Below are positions 33,611-42,526 of a stretch of DNA of 64,000 bases, piece by piece. The DNA comes from Bacteroides sp. 51 (GTDB taxonomy: Bacteria; Bacteroidota; Bacteroidia; Bacteroidales; Bacteroidaceae): positions 206,020 to 270,019 of the forward strand of contig NZ_QVMI01000006.1 in NCBI RefSeq assembly GCF_010500965.1, in the 5' to 3' direction. Position numbers and translations under genes: made by a program. Below the pieces are notes generated by a model. That model worked only from the letters and a program-made list of their open reading frames with translations. It was not told where the DNA came from and searched no databases. Position 1 is the stretch's first letter, and each line of letters starts with the position of its first letter.

Positions 33611-34783
33611 TTATTTTTCGTTCAGATATCTCACTGTAGCCATTACGCCATCCATCTGCGCCAGTGCATACATCCGTCCGTGGAATGAGTAGCCGGGGTT
33701 GTACCCTTTGCCGGCATCGTCCAGCATAAGCCGTCCGTGATCCACCCGCATAGGCAGGGAATCGTTTTCCTGTTCGAATATCTTCACCAGCTCAATCAAA
33801 TGCCCGCGGCCTTCAAGGTGCGAAGCCTCAATAAAGTCTCCTCCCGGCAGAATATCCGTACTTCTGAGATGCACGAAACGGGTGCGCGAAGCAAACTGGC
33901 GAGCCATGGCCGGGACATCATTCTGCTGACCCGAACTCAGCGAACCGGCACAGAAAGTCAACCCATTGTGCGGATTATCGACTGCATTCAATATCCACCG
34001 GATATCTTCCGTATCGGTCACAATACGCGGTAGCCCCAACACCTGGCAAGGAGGATCATCGGGATGAATGCACATACTGATCCCATATTCCTCGCACACC
34101 GGCATGATGCGGCTAAGGAAATACCGCAGATTCTCGCGCAACCCATCCCTGTCAATTCCGCTATACAGCGCCAGCAACCGGTTGAAGATAGCTACCGGAT
34201 TCTGGTCGCCTTCCTTAATATTGCCATTGATAAACCCCTGTGTTTTAACGATAATGGTGTCAATCAACTGATTCTTTTCCTGTTCGGTAATCGTGCTGTC
34301 CAGGACGGCCACCTTTTCAAGCTCTTCTTGCGAATAATCCTTCTCCGCATCCTTCCGGTTCAGGATATGTATATCGAAATATGCAAACCTGATTTTGTCA
34401 AAGAATAGGGTAGACGTGCCGTCCGGCAGTCTGTGGTCCAGATCGGTGCGTATCCAGTCAATCACCGGCATGAAGTTATAGCACACCGTTTTCACGCCGG
34501 CTTTTCCCAGGTTCCCAAGACTAACAATGTAATTATCAATCAATTGATCCCTTTCCCGTCCGGCATATTTAATGGCCTCGCTTACAGGCAGACTTTCGAC
34601 TACCGACCAGCGGAGCCCAGCCTCTTCGATATATTTCTTCAGGTCGAGGATGGCGTCAAGCGTCCATACCTCGCCATTGGGAATGGCGTGAAGCGCAGTC
34701 ACAATCCCCTCCACCCCGATCTCTTTCAGCATGGGCAAGCTGATTTTATCCTTCTTGCCAAACCATCGCCATGTTTTTTCCAT
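33611..34783 (-). CDS. uxuA: Mannonate dehydratase
   Basis: 390 residues. MEKTWRWFGKKDKISLPMLK and GIVTALHAIPNGEVW are the UxuA N-terminal signature. ISMCIHPDDPP and FCAGSLSSG, then RFVHLRS and MRVDHGRLM, hold the metal-binding His and Cys residues. It dehydrates D-mannonate to 2-keto-3-deoxygluconate in the glucuronate pathway. The SDR gene ends three bases before its start, so they form one operon; GH115 follows after a 104-base gap that has its own promoter. Confidence 0.95.
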   Translation of the reverse strand: MEKTWRWFGKKDKISLPMLKEIGVEGIVTALHAIPNGEVWTLDAILDLKKYIEEAGLRWSVVESLPVSEAIKYAGRERDQLIDNYIVSLGNLGKAGVKTVCYNFMPVIDWIRTDLDHRLPDGTSTLFFDKIRFAYFDIHILNRKDAEKDYSQEELEKVAVLDSTITEQEKNQLIDTIIVKTQGFINGNIKEGDQNPVAIFNRLLALYSGIDRDGLRENLRYFLSRIMPVCEEYGISMCIHPDDPPCQVLGLPRIVTDTEDIRWILNAVDNPHNGLTFCAGSLSSGQQNDVPAMARQFASRTRFVHLRSTDILPGGDFIEASHLEGRGHLIELVKIFEQENDSLPMRVDHGRLMLDDAGKGYNPGYSFHGRMYALAQMDGVMATVRYLNEK

Positions 34784-34786
34784 ACG

Positions 34787-35602
34787 TTATACTCCGCTAA
34801 ATGCGCTGAAACCACCATCAACAGGCAATACAATGCCGGTAATGAAACTAGCCGAACTGCTACACAGAAACTGAACAGCCCCGTTCAATTCCGATATATC
34901 CCCAAAGCGTCCCATAGGAGTCTTGGCCAGCACCTTCTTACTTCTATCGGTCAGCGAGCCATCGGGATTAATCAATACCGCACGATTCTGGTCGCCGATA
35001 AAGAACCCCGGCGCAATGGCATTCACACGTACCCCGTCGCCATATTTCATCGCCATTTCCGTGGCCAGCCATTGGGTGAAATTGCTTATCCCGGTCTTGG
35101 CAACAGAATATCCCGGCACACGCGTAATAGCCGAGTAAGCCGCCATAGACGATATATTAATAATACTTCCGCTTTTTTGCCGCGACATCACCTTGCCGAA
35201 CACCATGCTGGGAAATACCGTACCGTTCAGGTTCAGGTTGGTCACCTTCTCCCAATCGGATATCTTCATGTCGAAAAACTCCTGATCCGGAGCCAGCGTT
35301 GCCCCCGGAAGATTCCCGCCGGCAATATTCAACAAAATATCAATCCGCTCCCACTTTGCAAGTATGGTTTGGGCAACCCCCTCAAGGCTATCCATGTCGA
35401 GTACATTGCCTACAACACCTATCACCTCGCCACCCAGGGCGGTGAGTTCTTCTACCCGTTTGTCCAGATTCTCCTGACGGATGTCAATCGCTACCATTTT
35501 AGCCCCCGCCTCAACAAAACTTTTGGCTATACTGCCACCCAAAACACCGCCGGCACCTGTGATTACTGCCACTTTGCCTTCTATACTAAACATTTCATTC
35601 AT
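34787..35602 (-). CDS. SDR-family oxidoreductase, probable D-mannonate (fructuronate) oxidoreductase
   Basis: About 271 residues from the ATG at 35602-35600 (MNEMFSIEGKVAVITG). The frame extends up to 35644, but the -7 box TACTTTTG at 35632-35639 (minus) lies inside that extension, so the downstream start is preferred. The TGAGGVLGG nucleotide motif, LNIAGGNLPG, and YSVAKTG with the catalytic Tyr/Lys are clear. Directly upstream of uxuA, it most likely interconverts fructuronate and mannonate, replacing the classical UxuB polyol dehydrogenase. The role is inferred from position. Confidence 0.85.
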   Translation of the reverse strand: MNEMFSIEGKVAVITGAGGVLGGSIAKSFVEAGAKMVAIDIRQENLDKRVEELTALGGEVIGVVGNVLDMDSLEGVAQTILAKWERIDILLNIAGGNLPGATLAPDQEFFDMKISDWEKVTNLNLNGTVFPSMVFGKVMSRQKSGSIINISSMAAYSAITRVPGYSVAKTGISNFTQWLATEMAMKYGDGVRVNAIAPGFFIGDQNRAVLINPDGSLTDRSKKVLAKTPMGRFGDISELNGAVQFLCSSSASFITGIVLPVDGGFSAFSGV

Positions 35603-35631
35603 AATAAATTGCATTAAATCATTAAGTTCTA

Positions 35632-35695
35632 CAAAAGTAAACATACACCCAATAATAAAGTTTTCCTATCTTTGCATAAGATGGTTGTATCTTTG
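35632..35695. promoter_or_regulatory. Divergent promoter region of the hexuronate operon and araC-type gene
   Basis: Minus-strand TACTTTTG at 35632-35639 faces the SDR-uxuA genes. Plus-strand TATCTTTG occurs twice, at 35667-35674 and 35688-35695, facing the AraC regulator. None has a clear -33 TTTG at standard spacing, as expected for regulated promoters. Confidence 0.55.
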
Positions 35696-35715
35696 CAACT
35701 TTAGTAGATGATTGT

Positions 35716-36588
35716 ATGAGACAAATGATGAATGAACGGCTTCCCATTTCGAAGTCATTGCCCCTCAGAGCCCGGTTCTATGATTATCCGCACTTCACTT
35801 ATCCCTGGCATTTTCACAGTGAGTACGAAATCATATATATAAAGGAAGGCGCAGGGACGCGCTTTGTAGGCGATAATGTTGACAAATACAACGCCGGCGA
35901 TCTCGTTCTGATAGGCTCTAATTTGCCACACTATATGAAAAGTGATGAAATCTATCACTCCGGTGACAGCACGCTCAGGGTAAAAGGAACAATCATACAG
36001 TTCGAGAAAGACTTTATGTACCACGCTATCAATCATTATCCCCATTTCGTAAAGATCAAAAGAATGCTCGATGAGTCTCACCGGGGGATATACTTTCCGG
36101 CAAACTCTTCTTCTAAATTAAACGAATTACTGTCTGCCATTCCCTTACTGACCGGTGTTGACCAAATCACCGGCTTCCTGCAACTATTAAAAGAAATGTC
36201 CGAGACAGACGCCCGGCAGATTATTTCATCTGCCGATTATACGGAAGATAATATGATGTACGATACTTCAAGAATAGATAAGGTCATCTCCTATCTGAAC
36301 AAGAATTACAACCGTCCTATCCATCTCGAAGAGGTTTCTTCCTTTGCGGCCATGAATCCCACAGCATTTTGTCGGTTTTTTAAGAATAAAACAGGAAAAT
36401 CTTTAAAAAACTATGTATTGGATATGCGCATCGGCTACGCCTGCAAATTACTACTTATGGATAATATGAATATCTCGCAAATAAGCGTTGAGTGCGGATT
36501 CGATACAATCTCGCATTTTAATAAAGTGTTTAAAAAGAATACCGGTTATACACCTTCTCAATATAAGTCATTAATGTTGAAAGAATAA
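35716..36588 (+). CDS. AraC-family transcriptional regulator
   Basis: 290 residues. The N-terminal cupin sensing domain (YPWHFHSEYEIIYIKEG, KYNAGDLVLIGSNLPHY) is followed by a C-terminal double helix-turn-helix at about 190-290: LEEVSSFAAMNPTAFCRFF and NISQISVECGFDTISHFNKV, ending with FKKNTGYTPSQYK. Divergent from the SDR-uxuA genes, so most likely their regulator, with a uronate or sugar as effector. That link is inferred from gene order. It has two possible -7 boxes of its own. Confidence 0.9.
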   Translation: MRQMMNERLPISKSLPLRARFYDYPHFTYPWHFHSEYEIIYIKEGAGTRFVGDNVDKYNAGDLVLIGSNLPHYMKSDEIYHSGDSTLRVKGTIIQFEKDFMYHAINHYPHFVKIKRMLDESHRGIYFPANSSSKLNELLSAIPLLTGVDQITGFLQLLKEMSETDARQIISSADYTEDNMMYDTSRIDKVISYLNKNYNRPIHLEEVSSFAAMNPTAFCRFFKNKTGKSLKNYVLDMRIGYACKLLLMDNMNISQISVECGFDTISHFNKVFKKNTGYTPSQYKSLMLKE

Positions 36589-36687
36589 TGCTAAGTGGTT
36601 TTAAATCATTCTACTGTTGAAGAAACCATAATCCTTTTTTTTTGAATCCAATTGGGCTTTTCTTCTTTTATTTTACATTATAATTCT

Positions 36688-36695
36688 TATCTTTG
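36688..36695 (+). promoter_or_regulatory. -7 box upstream of the PAS remnant
   Basis: TATCTTTG, about 73 bases before the ATG at 36768. The DNA between carries GGGAGTTTTAGGGG and CACTCTTGAGTGCGAGTG, the latter an imperfect hairpin. Confidence 0.45.
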
Positions 36696-36767
36696 CGGCC
36701 TCGGGAGTTTTAGGGGACACTCTTGAGTGCGAGTGATAAGAAGCATATGAAACAACAAATTAGGGGA

Positions 36768-37542
36768 TGTCTATACCGAAAGAAGAACAAGAGGGCTTGG
36801 TTAACCCTTTAAACAAACGTGCGCCTAAGAAGGCATGCGATGCACGAAACCAAAACTTAATTTTAGGCACATTCAGAAAAACAAATCCATCTATCCCTGG
36901 ATGTGGGATTTTGGAACAGAATTTGATTTCATAATCACCTCTCTGTCTGGTAATCCTTTAGTAAAGAGAAAGGTAGTGAAGGATTTCCTTCGAACAGTAC
37001 ACCCGGACGATCTGGATGACTTTACCAACGAATTGCGTTTATTCTCAAGTAGTAAGAATGGGCGAATTGTACACCGGTTCAGGTCGGACTATCTGTCGGT
37101 TCATTATAAATGGTATGAACTGACAGGTGAGGTCGTGGCTGATGAAGATGGAACGTCACTTAAAGCCGTTGGCGTTATTCAGGATACGAACGACCGGGTA
37201 AATGAACATGAACTGATCAGGGAGAATAAGAAGTTGCTGCTCCGTGCCAAAGAAAAGATTGAAGCAGCAGTAACAGACCGTACTATTGCATTAAAGAATC
37301 TGACTACGGCTCTCGTTTATGTGAACAAGGACTATATTGTGCAGTGGAGTTCAATGGAAACTATGAAGGAAGTTTTCGGAGAACATGCTTATTCCGAAGG
37401 AGTTCCATGCTATCAGACTACTTTTGGCCGGGATATTCCCTGTAAAAGGTGTCCCGTCAAGAAAATGTTTGAGTCGAAACGTACGGAAACCATGCGTATA
37501 CAAATGAAAGGGCTCTTGTTTTTGGTTTGTTCTGCCGTATGA
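36768..37542 (+). pseudogene. Remnant of a PAS-domain sensor histidine kinase, kinase domain missing
   Basis: The readable frame 36835-37542 gives 235 residues. It holds one PAS domain (about 18-120: WMWDFGTEFDFI ... SLKAVGVIQDTNDR), a coiled-coil linker (ELIRENKKLLLRAKEKIEAA) and a second PAS with a cysteine cluster (VPCYQTTFGRDIPCKRCPV). In Bacteroidetes this layout normally continues into a histidine kinase. Here it ends at LLFLVCSAV-stop with no HisKA/HATPase. A second ATG at 36768 opens another frame (MSIPKEEQEGLVNPL) that looks like a natural N-terminus and would join only by a frameshift near 36830. Two frame breaks plus the missing kinase suggest decay. A stand-alone PAS protein is the alternative. 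Confidence 0.6.
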
Positions 37543-37615
37543 TAAAAGGAAAAGTCTGGTAAAAGATGATTTGTAGTTTTTATTGAGGATCATCTGTAAA
37601 TCGTTGGTTTATCCT

Positions 37616-37623
37616 TATCTTTG
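37616..37623 (+). promoter_or_regulatory. -7 box of aroA
   Basis: TATCTTTG, 30 bases before the aroA ATG at 37653. No exact -33 TTTG at the usual spacing. Confidence 0.5.
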
Positions 37624-37652
37624 TACACGTTTTTATTTAAAGATAAAGTTCA

Positions 37653-38885
37653 ATGATACGCTATAAATTAACCTTTCCTTCCGGCATACAAGGCGCCATT
37701 CAACTGCCTTCTTCTAAAAGTATCAGTAATCGGTCGTTGATAATCAATGCATTGGCTGAAAACAGACTTGCACCCGACAACCTTTCCGATTGCGATGATA
37801 CCCGGGTAATGATCAAAGCTTTGAATAATGAAGGAGAAGTAATCGACATTATGGCTGCCGGAACAGCCATGCGCTTTCTCACCGCTTATCTGACTGTAAC
37901 ACCTGGTACACATATAATAACCGGAACCGAGCGCATGCGGCAACGACCAATAAAGATACTTGTCGATGCGTTACGTGAACTAGGCGCAGATATTGAATAT
38001 GTGGAGAATGAGGGCTATCCTCCTCTGCGTATTACTGGGAAGGAATTGGCCGGACAATCCATCCGACTCAAAGGAAATGTAAGTTCCCAATACATCTCTG
38101 CCTTATTGATGATCGCCCCGACGCTGAAGAACGGCTTGCGACTCTTCCTGACCGGCGAAGTCATTTCGCGTCCCTATATCAACCTGACCTTGCAGTTAAT
38201 GAAGGACTTTGGTGTGCACGCTATATGGGATTCTGAAAACAGCCTCGTCATTGAGCACCAGTCTTACAAGAGTGTCCCATTTACTGTAGAAAGCGATTGG
38301 AGCGCCGCCTCTTATTGGTGTCAGATAGCTGCACTCTCCGAAGAAGCAGAAATTGAACTACTGGGATTGTTTGCTGAAAGTTACCAAGGCGATAGTCGCG
38401 GAGCAGGAGTATTTAAGAAACTAGGTGTTGAAACTGTTTTTACGGATAAAGGAGTCTTGCTGAAAAAGAATAGTCACCATGTTGATCGTCTGGAAGAAGA
38501 CTTTATTGATATTCCCGACCTGGCGCAAACTTTTGTTGTGACTTGCGCTTTACTAAATATTCCTTTCCACTTCACCGGACTGCAAACTTTAAAGATAAAA
38601 GAAACAGATCGTATTGCCGCCTTGATTGTTGAAATGGCAAAACTAGGATATGTTATCCGGGAAGAAAACAACTCCGAACTCATTTGGGATGGTGAATGCA
38701 CTGAACCACAAGATACTCCTGTGATTAAAACCTACGAAGACCACCGCATGGCAATGGCTTTTGCTCCGGCTGCTATTCGCTGTCCTCAATTGTTGATTGC
38801 TGAGCCACATGTAGTGAGTAAATCCTATCCCGGTTACTGGGATGATTTGAAAAAAGTAGGTGTAGCCTTACAAATAGTTGAATAA
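37653..38885 (+). CDS. aroA: 3-phosphoshikimate 1-carboxyvinyltransferase (EPSP synthase)
   Basis: 410 residues, slightly shorter than the E. coli enzyme (427). Conserved stretches: LPSSKSISNRSLIINALA (substrate Lys, Ser, Arg), MAAGTAMRFLTAYL, GNVSSQYISALLM, ETDRIAALIVEM and TYEDHRMAMAFAPAA. It transfers enolpyruvyl from PEP to shikimate-3-phosphate, the sixth shikimate step. The loop near residue 88-95 reads GTAMRF rather than the GNAGTAMRP of class I enzymes, as in other Bacteroidetes. It appears monocistronic, with its own -7 box. Confidence 0.95.
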   Translation: MIRYKLTFPSGIQGAIQLPSSKSISNRSLIINALAENRLAPDNLSDCDDTRVMIKALNNEGEVIDIMAAGTAMRFLTAYLTVTPGTHIITGTERMRQRPIKILVDALRELGADIEYVENEGYPPLRITGKELAGQSIRLKGNVSSQYISALLMIAPTLKNGLRLFLTGEVISRPYINLTLQLMKDFGVHAIWDSENSLVIEHQSYKSVPFTVESDWSAASYWCQIAALSEEAEIELLGLFAESYQGDSRGAGVFKKLGVETVFTDKGVLLKKNSHHVDRLEEDFIDIPDLAQTFVVTCALLNIPFHFTGLQTLKIKETDRIAALIVEMAKLGYVIREENNSELIWDGECTEPQDTPVIKTYEDHRMAMAFAPAAIRCPQLLIAEPHVVSKSYPGYWDDLKKVGVALQIVE

Positions 38886-38912
38886 TCCCACTGATTTTAT
38901 TGAGGAAAGCAG

Positions 38913-38920
38913 TAAATTTG
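38913..38920 (+). promoter_or_regulatory. -7 box of tdh
   Basis: TAAATTTG, 37 bases before the tdh ATG at 38958. Confidence 0.45.
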
Positions 38921-38957
38921 TTTGTTCCTAACAGTATTCCCTTAAATAACTGTCAAA

Positions 38958-39983
38958 ATGAAAGCACTTGTAAAAGCTCGCCCCGAAAGAGGGCTTTGGA
39001 TGGAAGATGTTCCGACTCCCCATGTGGGAGTTAACGATGTATTGATCAAAATAAAGAAAACCGCTATCTGTGGTACGGACCTACACATTTATCGCTGGGA
39101 CGACTGGTCGCAGCGTACGATTAAAACACCTATGGTTATTGGACATGAATATGTAGGTGAGGTTGTGGAAAAAGGGAAAGGCGTAAGAAACCTCAAGATA
39201 GGCGATCGTGTAACAGGTGAGGGGCATATTGCCTGCGGACATTGCCGCAACTGTCGCCGTGGGAAGAAGCACGTTTGTGAAAACATCATCGGAGTAGGTG
39301 TGAACCGTGATGGTGCTTTTGCCGAATACCTTTCCCTCCCCGCTGAGAATGTGGTGCGGTTAGACCCACGTATATCCGATGAAATGGCTGCTATTATGGA
39401 CCCATTCGGAAATGCAACACATACTGCACTCTCATTCCCTGTCATTGGTGAAGATGTCTTGATAACCGGTGCCGGGCTTATTGGTTCTATGGCCGCCGCT
39501 ATTTGCCGCTTTGCCGGAGCACGTTATATTGTAGTGAGCGACCTGAGTGATTACCGCTTAAGTATAGCCAAACAAATGGGAGCGACTTTAACCGTAAATC
39601 CCACAAAAGGAGAAACAGTAGCCGAAGCGCTTAAGCAACTTAAAATGAGTGGATTTGATGTTGGCTTGGAAATGTCCGGTTCGCCAAAAGCTTTCAACGA
39701 AATGTTGGATACGATGTATAATGGCTCAAAGATTTCTTTACTCGGCATACAACCTGCCGGAACAGCAATCGACTGGGATAAGGTGATCTTTAAAGCACTA
39801 ACCCTAAAGGGAATTTACGGACGTGAGATGTGGGAAACCTGGTATCAGATGGAGCAGATGTTGATTTCGGGTATCAACCTTTCGCCCATCATTACTCACC
39901 GCTTCTCTGTAGATGATTTCCAGAAAGGATTTGATGTGATGGACGGAGGAGAATGCGGTAAAGTAATCCTCAGCTGGGATTAA
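38958..39983 (+). CDS. tdh: L-threonine 3-dehydrogenase
   Basis: 341 residues, the same length as E. coli Tdh and alike along its whole length. Cys38 in [16 protein letters not shown] and GHEYVGEVV give the catalytic zinc site; [15 protein letters not shown] gives the structural zinc site. [11 protein letters not shown] is the NAD-binding motif, and [15 protein letters not shown] closes the fold. It oxidises threonine to 2-amino-3-ketobutyrate; the partner lyase (Kbl) is not next to it. A terminator follows at 40003. Confidence 0.95.
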   Translation: MKALVKARPERGLWMEDVPTPHVGVNDVLIKIKKTAICGTDLHIYRWDDWSQRTIKTPMVIGHEYVGEVVEKGKGVRNLKIGDRVTGEGHIACGHCRNCRRGKKHVCENIIGVGVNRDGAFAEYLSLPAENVVRLDPRISDEMAAIMDPFGNATHTALSFPVIGEDVLITGAGLIGSMAAAICRFAGARYIVVSDLSDYRLSIAKQMGATLTVNPTKGETVAEALKQLKMSGFDVGLEMSGSPKAFNEMLDTMYNGSKISLLGIQPAGTAIDWDKVIFKALTLKGIYGREMWETWYQMEQMLISGINLSPIITHRFSVDDFQKGFDVMDGGECGKVILSWD

Positions 39984-40002
39984 GCAATATAAATGTAATA
40001 AG

Positions 40003-40030
40003 AAAGGAGCCATGAAAAGCTCCTTTTTTT
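40003..40030 (+). terminator. Terminator after tdh
   Basis: AAAGGAGC and GCTCCTTT flank CATGAAAA and run into seven or more T. Confidence 0.85.
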
Positions 40031-40062
40031 GTTATAGAAAGCCATCTGCACCTAAATAATAT

Positions 40063-40070
40063 TATCTTTG
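40063..40070 (+). promoter_or_regulatory. -7 box of the DUF2339 operon
   Basis: TATCTTTG, 27 bases before the ATG at 40097. Confidence 0.5.
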
Positions 40071-40096
40071 TCCCCTATACCAATACACAAGAAAAC

Positions 40097-42514
40097 ATGG
40101 AAGAATTTCTGATTTTACTTCTAATCATTCTGATTATTGTTGTTATTATTATTCCTATAGCTTCCTGGATAAAGCTAATGACGGTAGGTTCCCGCATAAA
40201 TGAGTTGGAAAGGGAACTAAAACAGCTTAAGGATATTGGAAATAATATTACCCGGATTCTGGCTGATGGAACGAGGGTTGCAGCGAAAACCGAAACAGAG
40301 CCTTCACCAATACAAACCCAACAACCGGAAACTATCTTTGAAGAGGTAGATGTCCCTGTTGTAATCGTTGAGGAAGATTCTATACCGGATGTGGTTTCTG
40401 AGCCAGAAGAAGAATTTCAGGAGGATACACAGGAAACGGTTGAAACTCCCCCTGTTTTTGCCGTGCCTGGGGTAGATGATGAAACATTAACCACTGCTAC
40501 TCCTTCTCCTATACGGAAAAAAGTAAAGAAAGAAACTGCTCCATACCGTTTTGAAAATCTGTTAAGTAAGATCGGTATCGTAACTCTGGTATTAGGGATT
40601 GCATTCTTCGTGAAATATGCTATTGATAAAGACTGGATAAACGAAGTCGGGCGTGTGGCTATTGGGGTGCTTACCGGCGGAATCCTTATTGGTATTGCAC
40701 ATAAACTCAGAGAAAAATACAATGTATTCTCTGCCCTTATGGTAGGTGGTGGTATTTCCGTACTATACATAACCATTACTCTGGCGTTCAGGGAATATCA
40801 TCTTTTTGATCAAACTCTTGCCTTTATCATTCTTATTGCGATAACCATATTCTCCGTTATTCTTTCATTGGTTTATGACCGTAAGGAGTTGGCTTTGTTT
40901 TCACTGCTAGGTGGATATGCTTCCCCATTGATGATTAGTACAGGCGAAGGGAACTATGTTGTACTTTTCTCCTTCCTTCTTATCCTGAATAGTGGTATGT
41001 TACTCATATCCATGCGCAAAAAGTGGGGAATTATTGGTATTGTTAGTTTTGTATGTACACAGTTGTTCTATTGGGCGTGGTTGTTAGATAGTTTTAAGGA
41101 TCAGTATACAGGTGCTCTTGTGTTTGCGGCTTTGTTCTTTGTACAGTTCTACCTGCTTGCCTTGTTCGACCACTTCTTATCCGGTAGGAAAATTTCTCCA
41201 TTCCAGGTTGCTATGATTCTGGCAAATAATCTTTCCATGTTTGCTGCGTCCATTTATATATTCAATGGAACGGAAATGAAGGTACAGGGACTTATAACCA
41301 TTTCGATGGCCATAATGAATGCCATAGTAATGATCGGCCTGTTCCGGAAAGCTACAGTAGACAAACGCTTGATATACTTGATTATCGCTATTGTGCTTAG
41401 CTTTGTATCATTGGCTATACCTGTACAACTGAATGGACATGTTATCACTATGTTCTGGGCATCGGAGATCGTTATTCTGCTTTGGATGTGGAATAAATCG
41501 GGTATAAAAGTGTTTCATGTGGGCTTCTTGTTAATCTCCGCTTTAACATTGATTTCCTATGTAATGGATGCTTCTCATATCTATTTTGATATGAACGATC
41601 AATTACCAGTTGTTTTTAATCGGATATTTATGACTGGATTGGTTGTGACCGCTGCATTCGTGATTAGTAAACTCATGTTGACACGAATGAATAGCAACCA
41701 AACGGGAATAATAGATTTTGCTGTGTTAAAGCGTATACTGACATCTATCATCCTTGGTATGTCGTATATCGTTCCTTTCCTTGAAATATACTATCAGTTT
41801 GAGAGTAGTCCGGTAGAGGGAATTTCCGGGTTTACTGCGATGATACTTGGTGTATACACAACAATATATGTAGCCGTCCTTGGTATTATTTATAGGAAAA
41901 GCATACAGGACGGAAACGGGCAACTTGTGGCTTTGTTCTTTTTTATTGTTCTGTATCTGGCTTTCGCCCTTCCGGTTATGATTGATTTACGCTGGGATGT
42001 GTTCTATGAAGGAAAGCATCAGACTTTATTCCTTATTCACTACCTCTCGTTGCCGGCTCTGGCTTACATATTCTATATTATGGTAGGTGGAATTCGCAAA
42101 CTCTCCAAACAAGTTTATGCTGTTTGTGGTTGGTTGTTGGTTGCTTTTGCGGTAGTCATCCTCAGTGTAGAGCTTGATAATACGATTTTGCAGTTATGGG
42201 GTACTATGGATAATTATGATGATTTGTTGTTTGATGTCCATACGTTTGGCTATCCTATTTTATGGGGTCTTTTGGCTATGATCCTGATGATTTGGGGACT
42301 GAAAGTTAAAGAAGCATTGTTGCGCCAGATTTCTTTAGGCTTCTTTGCCTTTATTATATTGAAGTTCTATATCAGTGATATCTGGCTTATGTCGCAAACC
42401 GGACGTATTATCTCGTTTGTTGTATTGGGAGTGATTTTATTATTGGTATCATTCCTGATTCAGAAAATCAAAGTGCTAATCAAAGATGATGAGAGCCAGG
42501 ATGCATCCTTATAA
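40097..42514 (+). CDS. DUF2339 polytopic membrane protein
   Basis: 805 residues. An N-terminal helix (ILLLIILIIVVIIIPIASWI) and coiled coil (INELERELKQLKDIG) precede an acidic disordered spacer. A long array of about 20 or more hydrophobic helices then starts at YRFENLLSKIGIVTLVLGIA and RVAIGVLTGGILIGI, the DUF2339 hallmark. The protein is inner-membrane; its function is not established to my knowledge. It is followed after 12 bases by a DUF3999-like partner, a pairing also known from other phyla, so the two probably form one envelope complex. Confidence 0.85.
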   Translation: MEEFLILLLIILIIVVIIIPIASWIKLMTVGSRINELERELKQLKDIGNNITRILADGTRVAAKTETEPSPIQTQQPETIFEEVDVPVVIVEEDSIPDVVSEPEEEFQEDTQETVETPPVFAVPGVDDETLTTATPSPIRKKVKKETAPYRFENLLSKIGIVTLVLGIAFFVKYAIDKDWINEVGRVAIGVLTGGILIGIAHKLREKYNVFSALMVGGGISVLYITITLAFREYHLFDQTLAFIILIAITIFSVILSLVYDRKELALFSLLGGYASPLMISTGEGNYVVLFSFLLILNSGMLLISMRKKWGIIGIVSFVCTQLFYWAWLLDSFKDQYTGALVFAALFFVQFYLLALFDHFLSGRKISPFQVAMILANNLSMFAASIYIFNGTEMKVQGLITISMAIMNAIVMIGLFRKATVDKRLIYLIIAIVLSFVSLAIPVQLNGHVITMFWASEIVILLWMWNKSGIKVFHVGFLLISALTLISYVMDASHIYFDMNDQLPVVFNRIFMTGLVVTAAFVISKLMLTRMNSNQTGIIDFAVLKRILTSIILGMSYIVPFLEIYYQFESSPVEGISGFTAMILGVYTTIYVAVLGIIYRKSIQDGNGQLVALFFFIVLYLAFALPVMIDLRWDVFYEGKHQTLFLIHYLSLPALAYIFYIMVGGIRKLSKQVYAVCGWLLVAFAVVILSVELDNTILQLWGTMDNYDDLLFDVHTFGYPILWGLLAMILMIWGLKVKEALLRQISLGFFAFIILKFYISDIWLMSQTGRIISFVVLGVILLLVSFLIQKIKVLIKDDESQDASL

Positions 42515-42526
42515 ATAAACTGTAAA

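Noticed and set aside
34433-35617. 394-residue plus-strand ORF
   Set aside because: Antisense to uxuA and the SDR, both strongly conserved; composition is that of a shadow frame.
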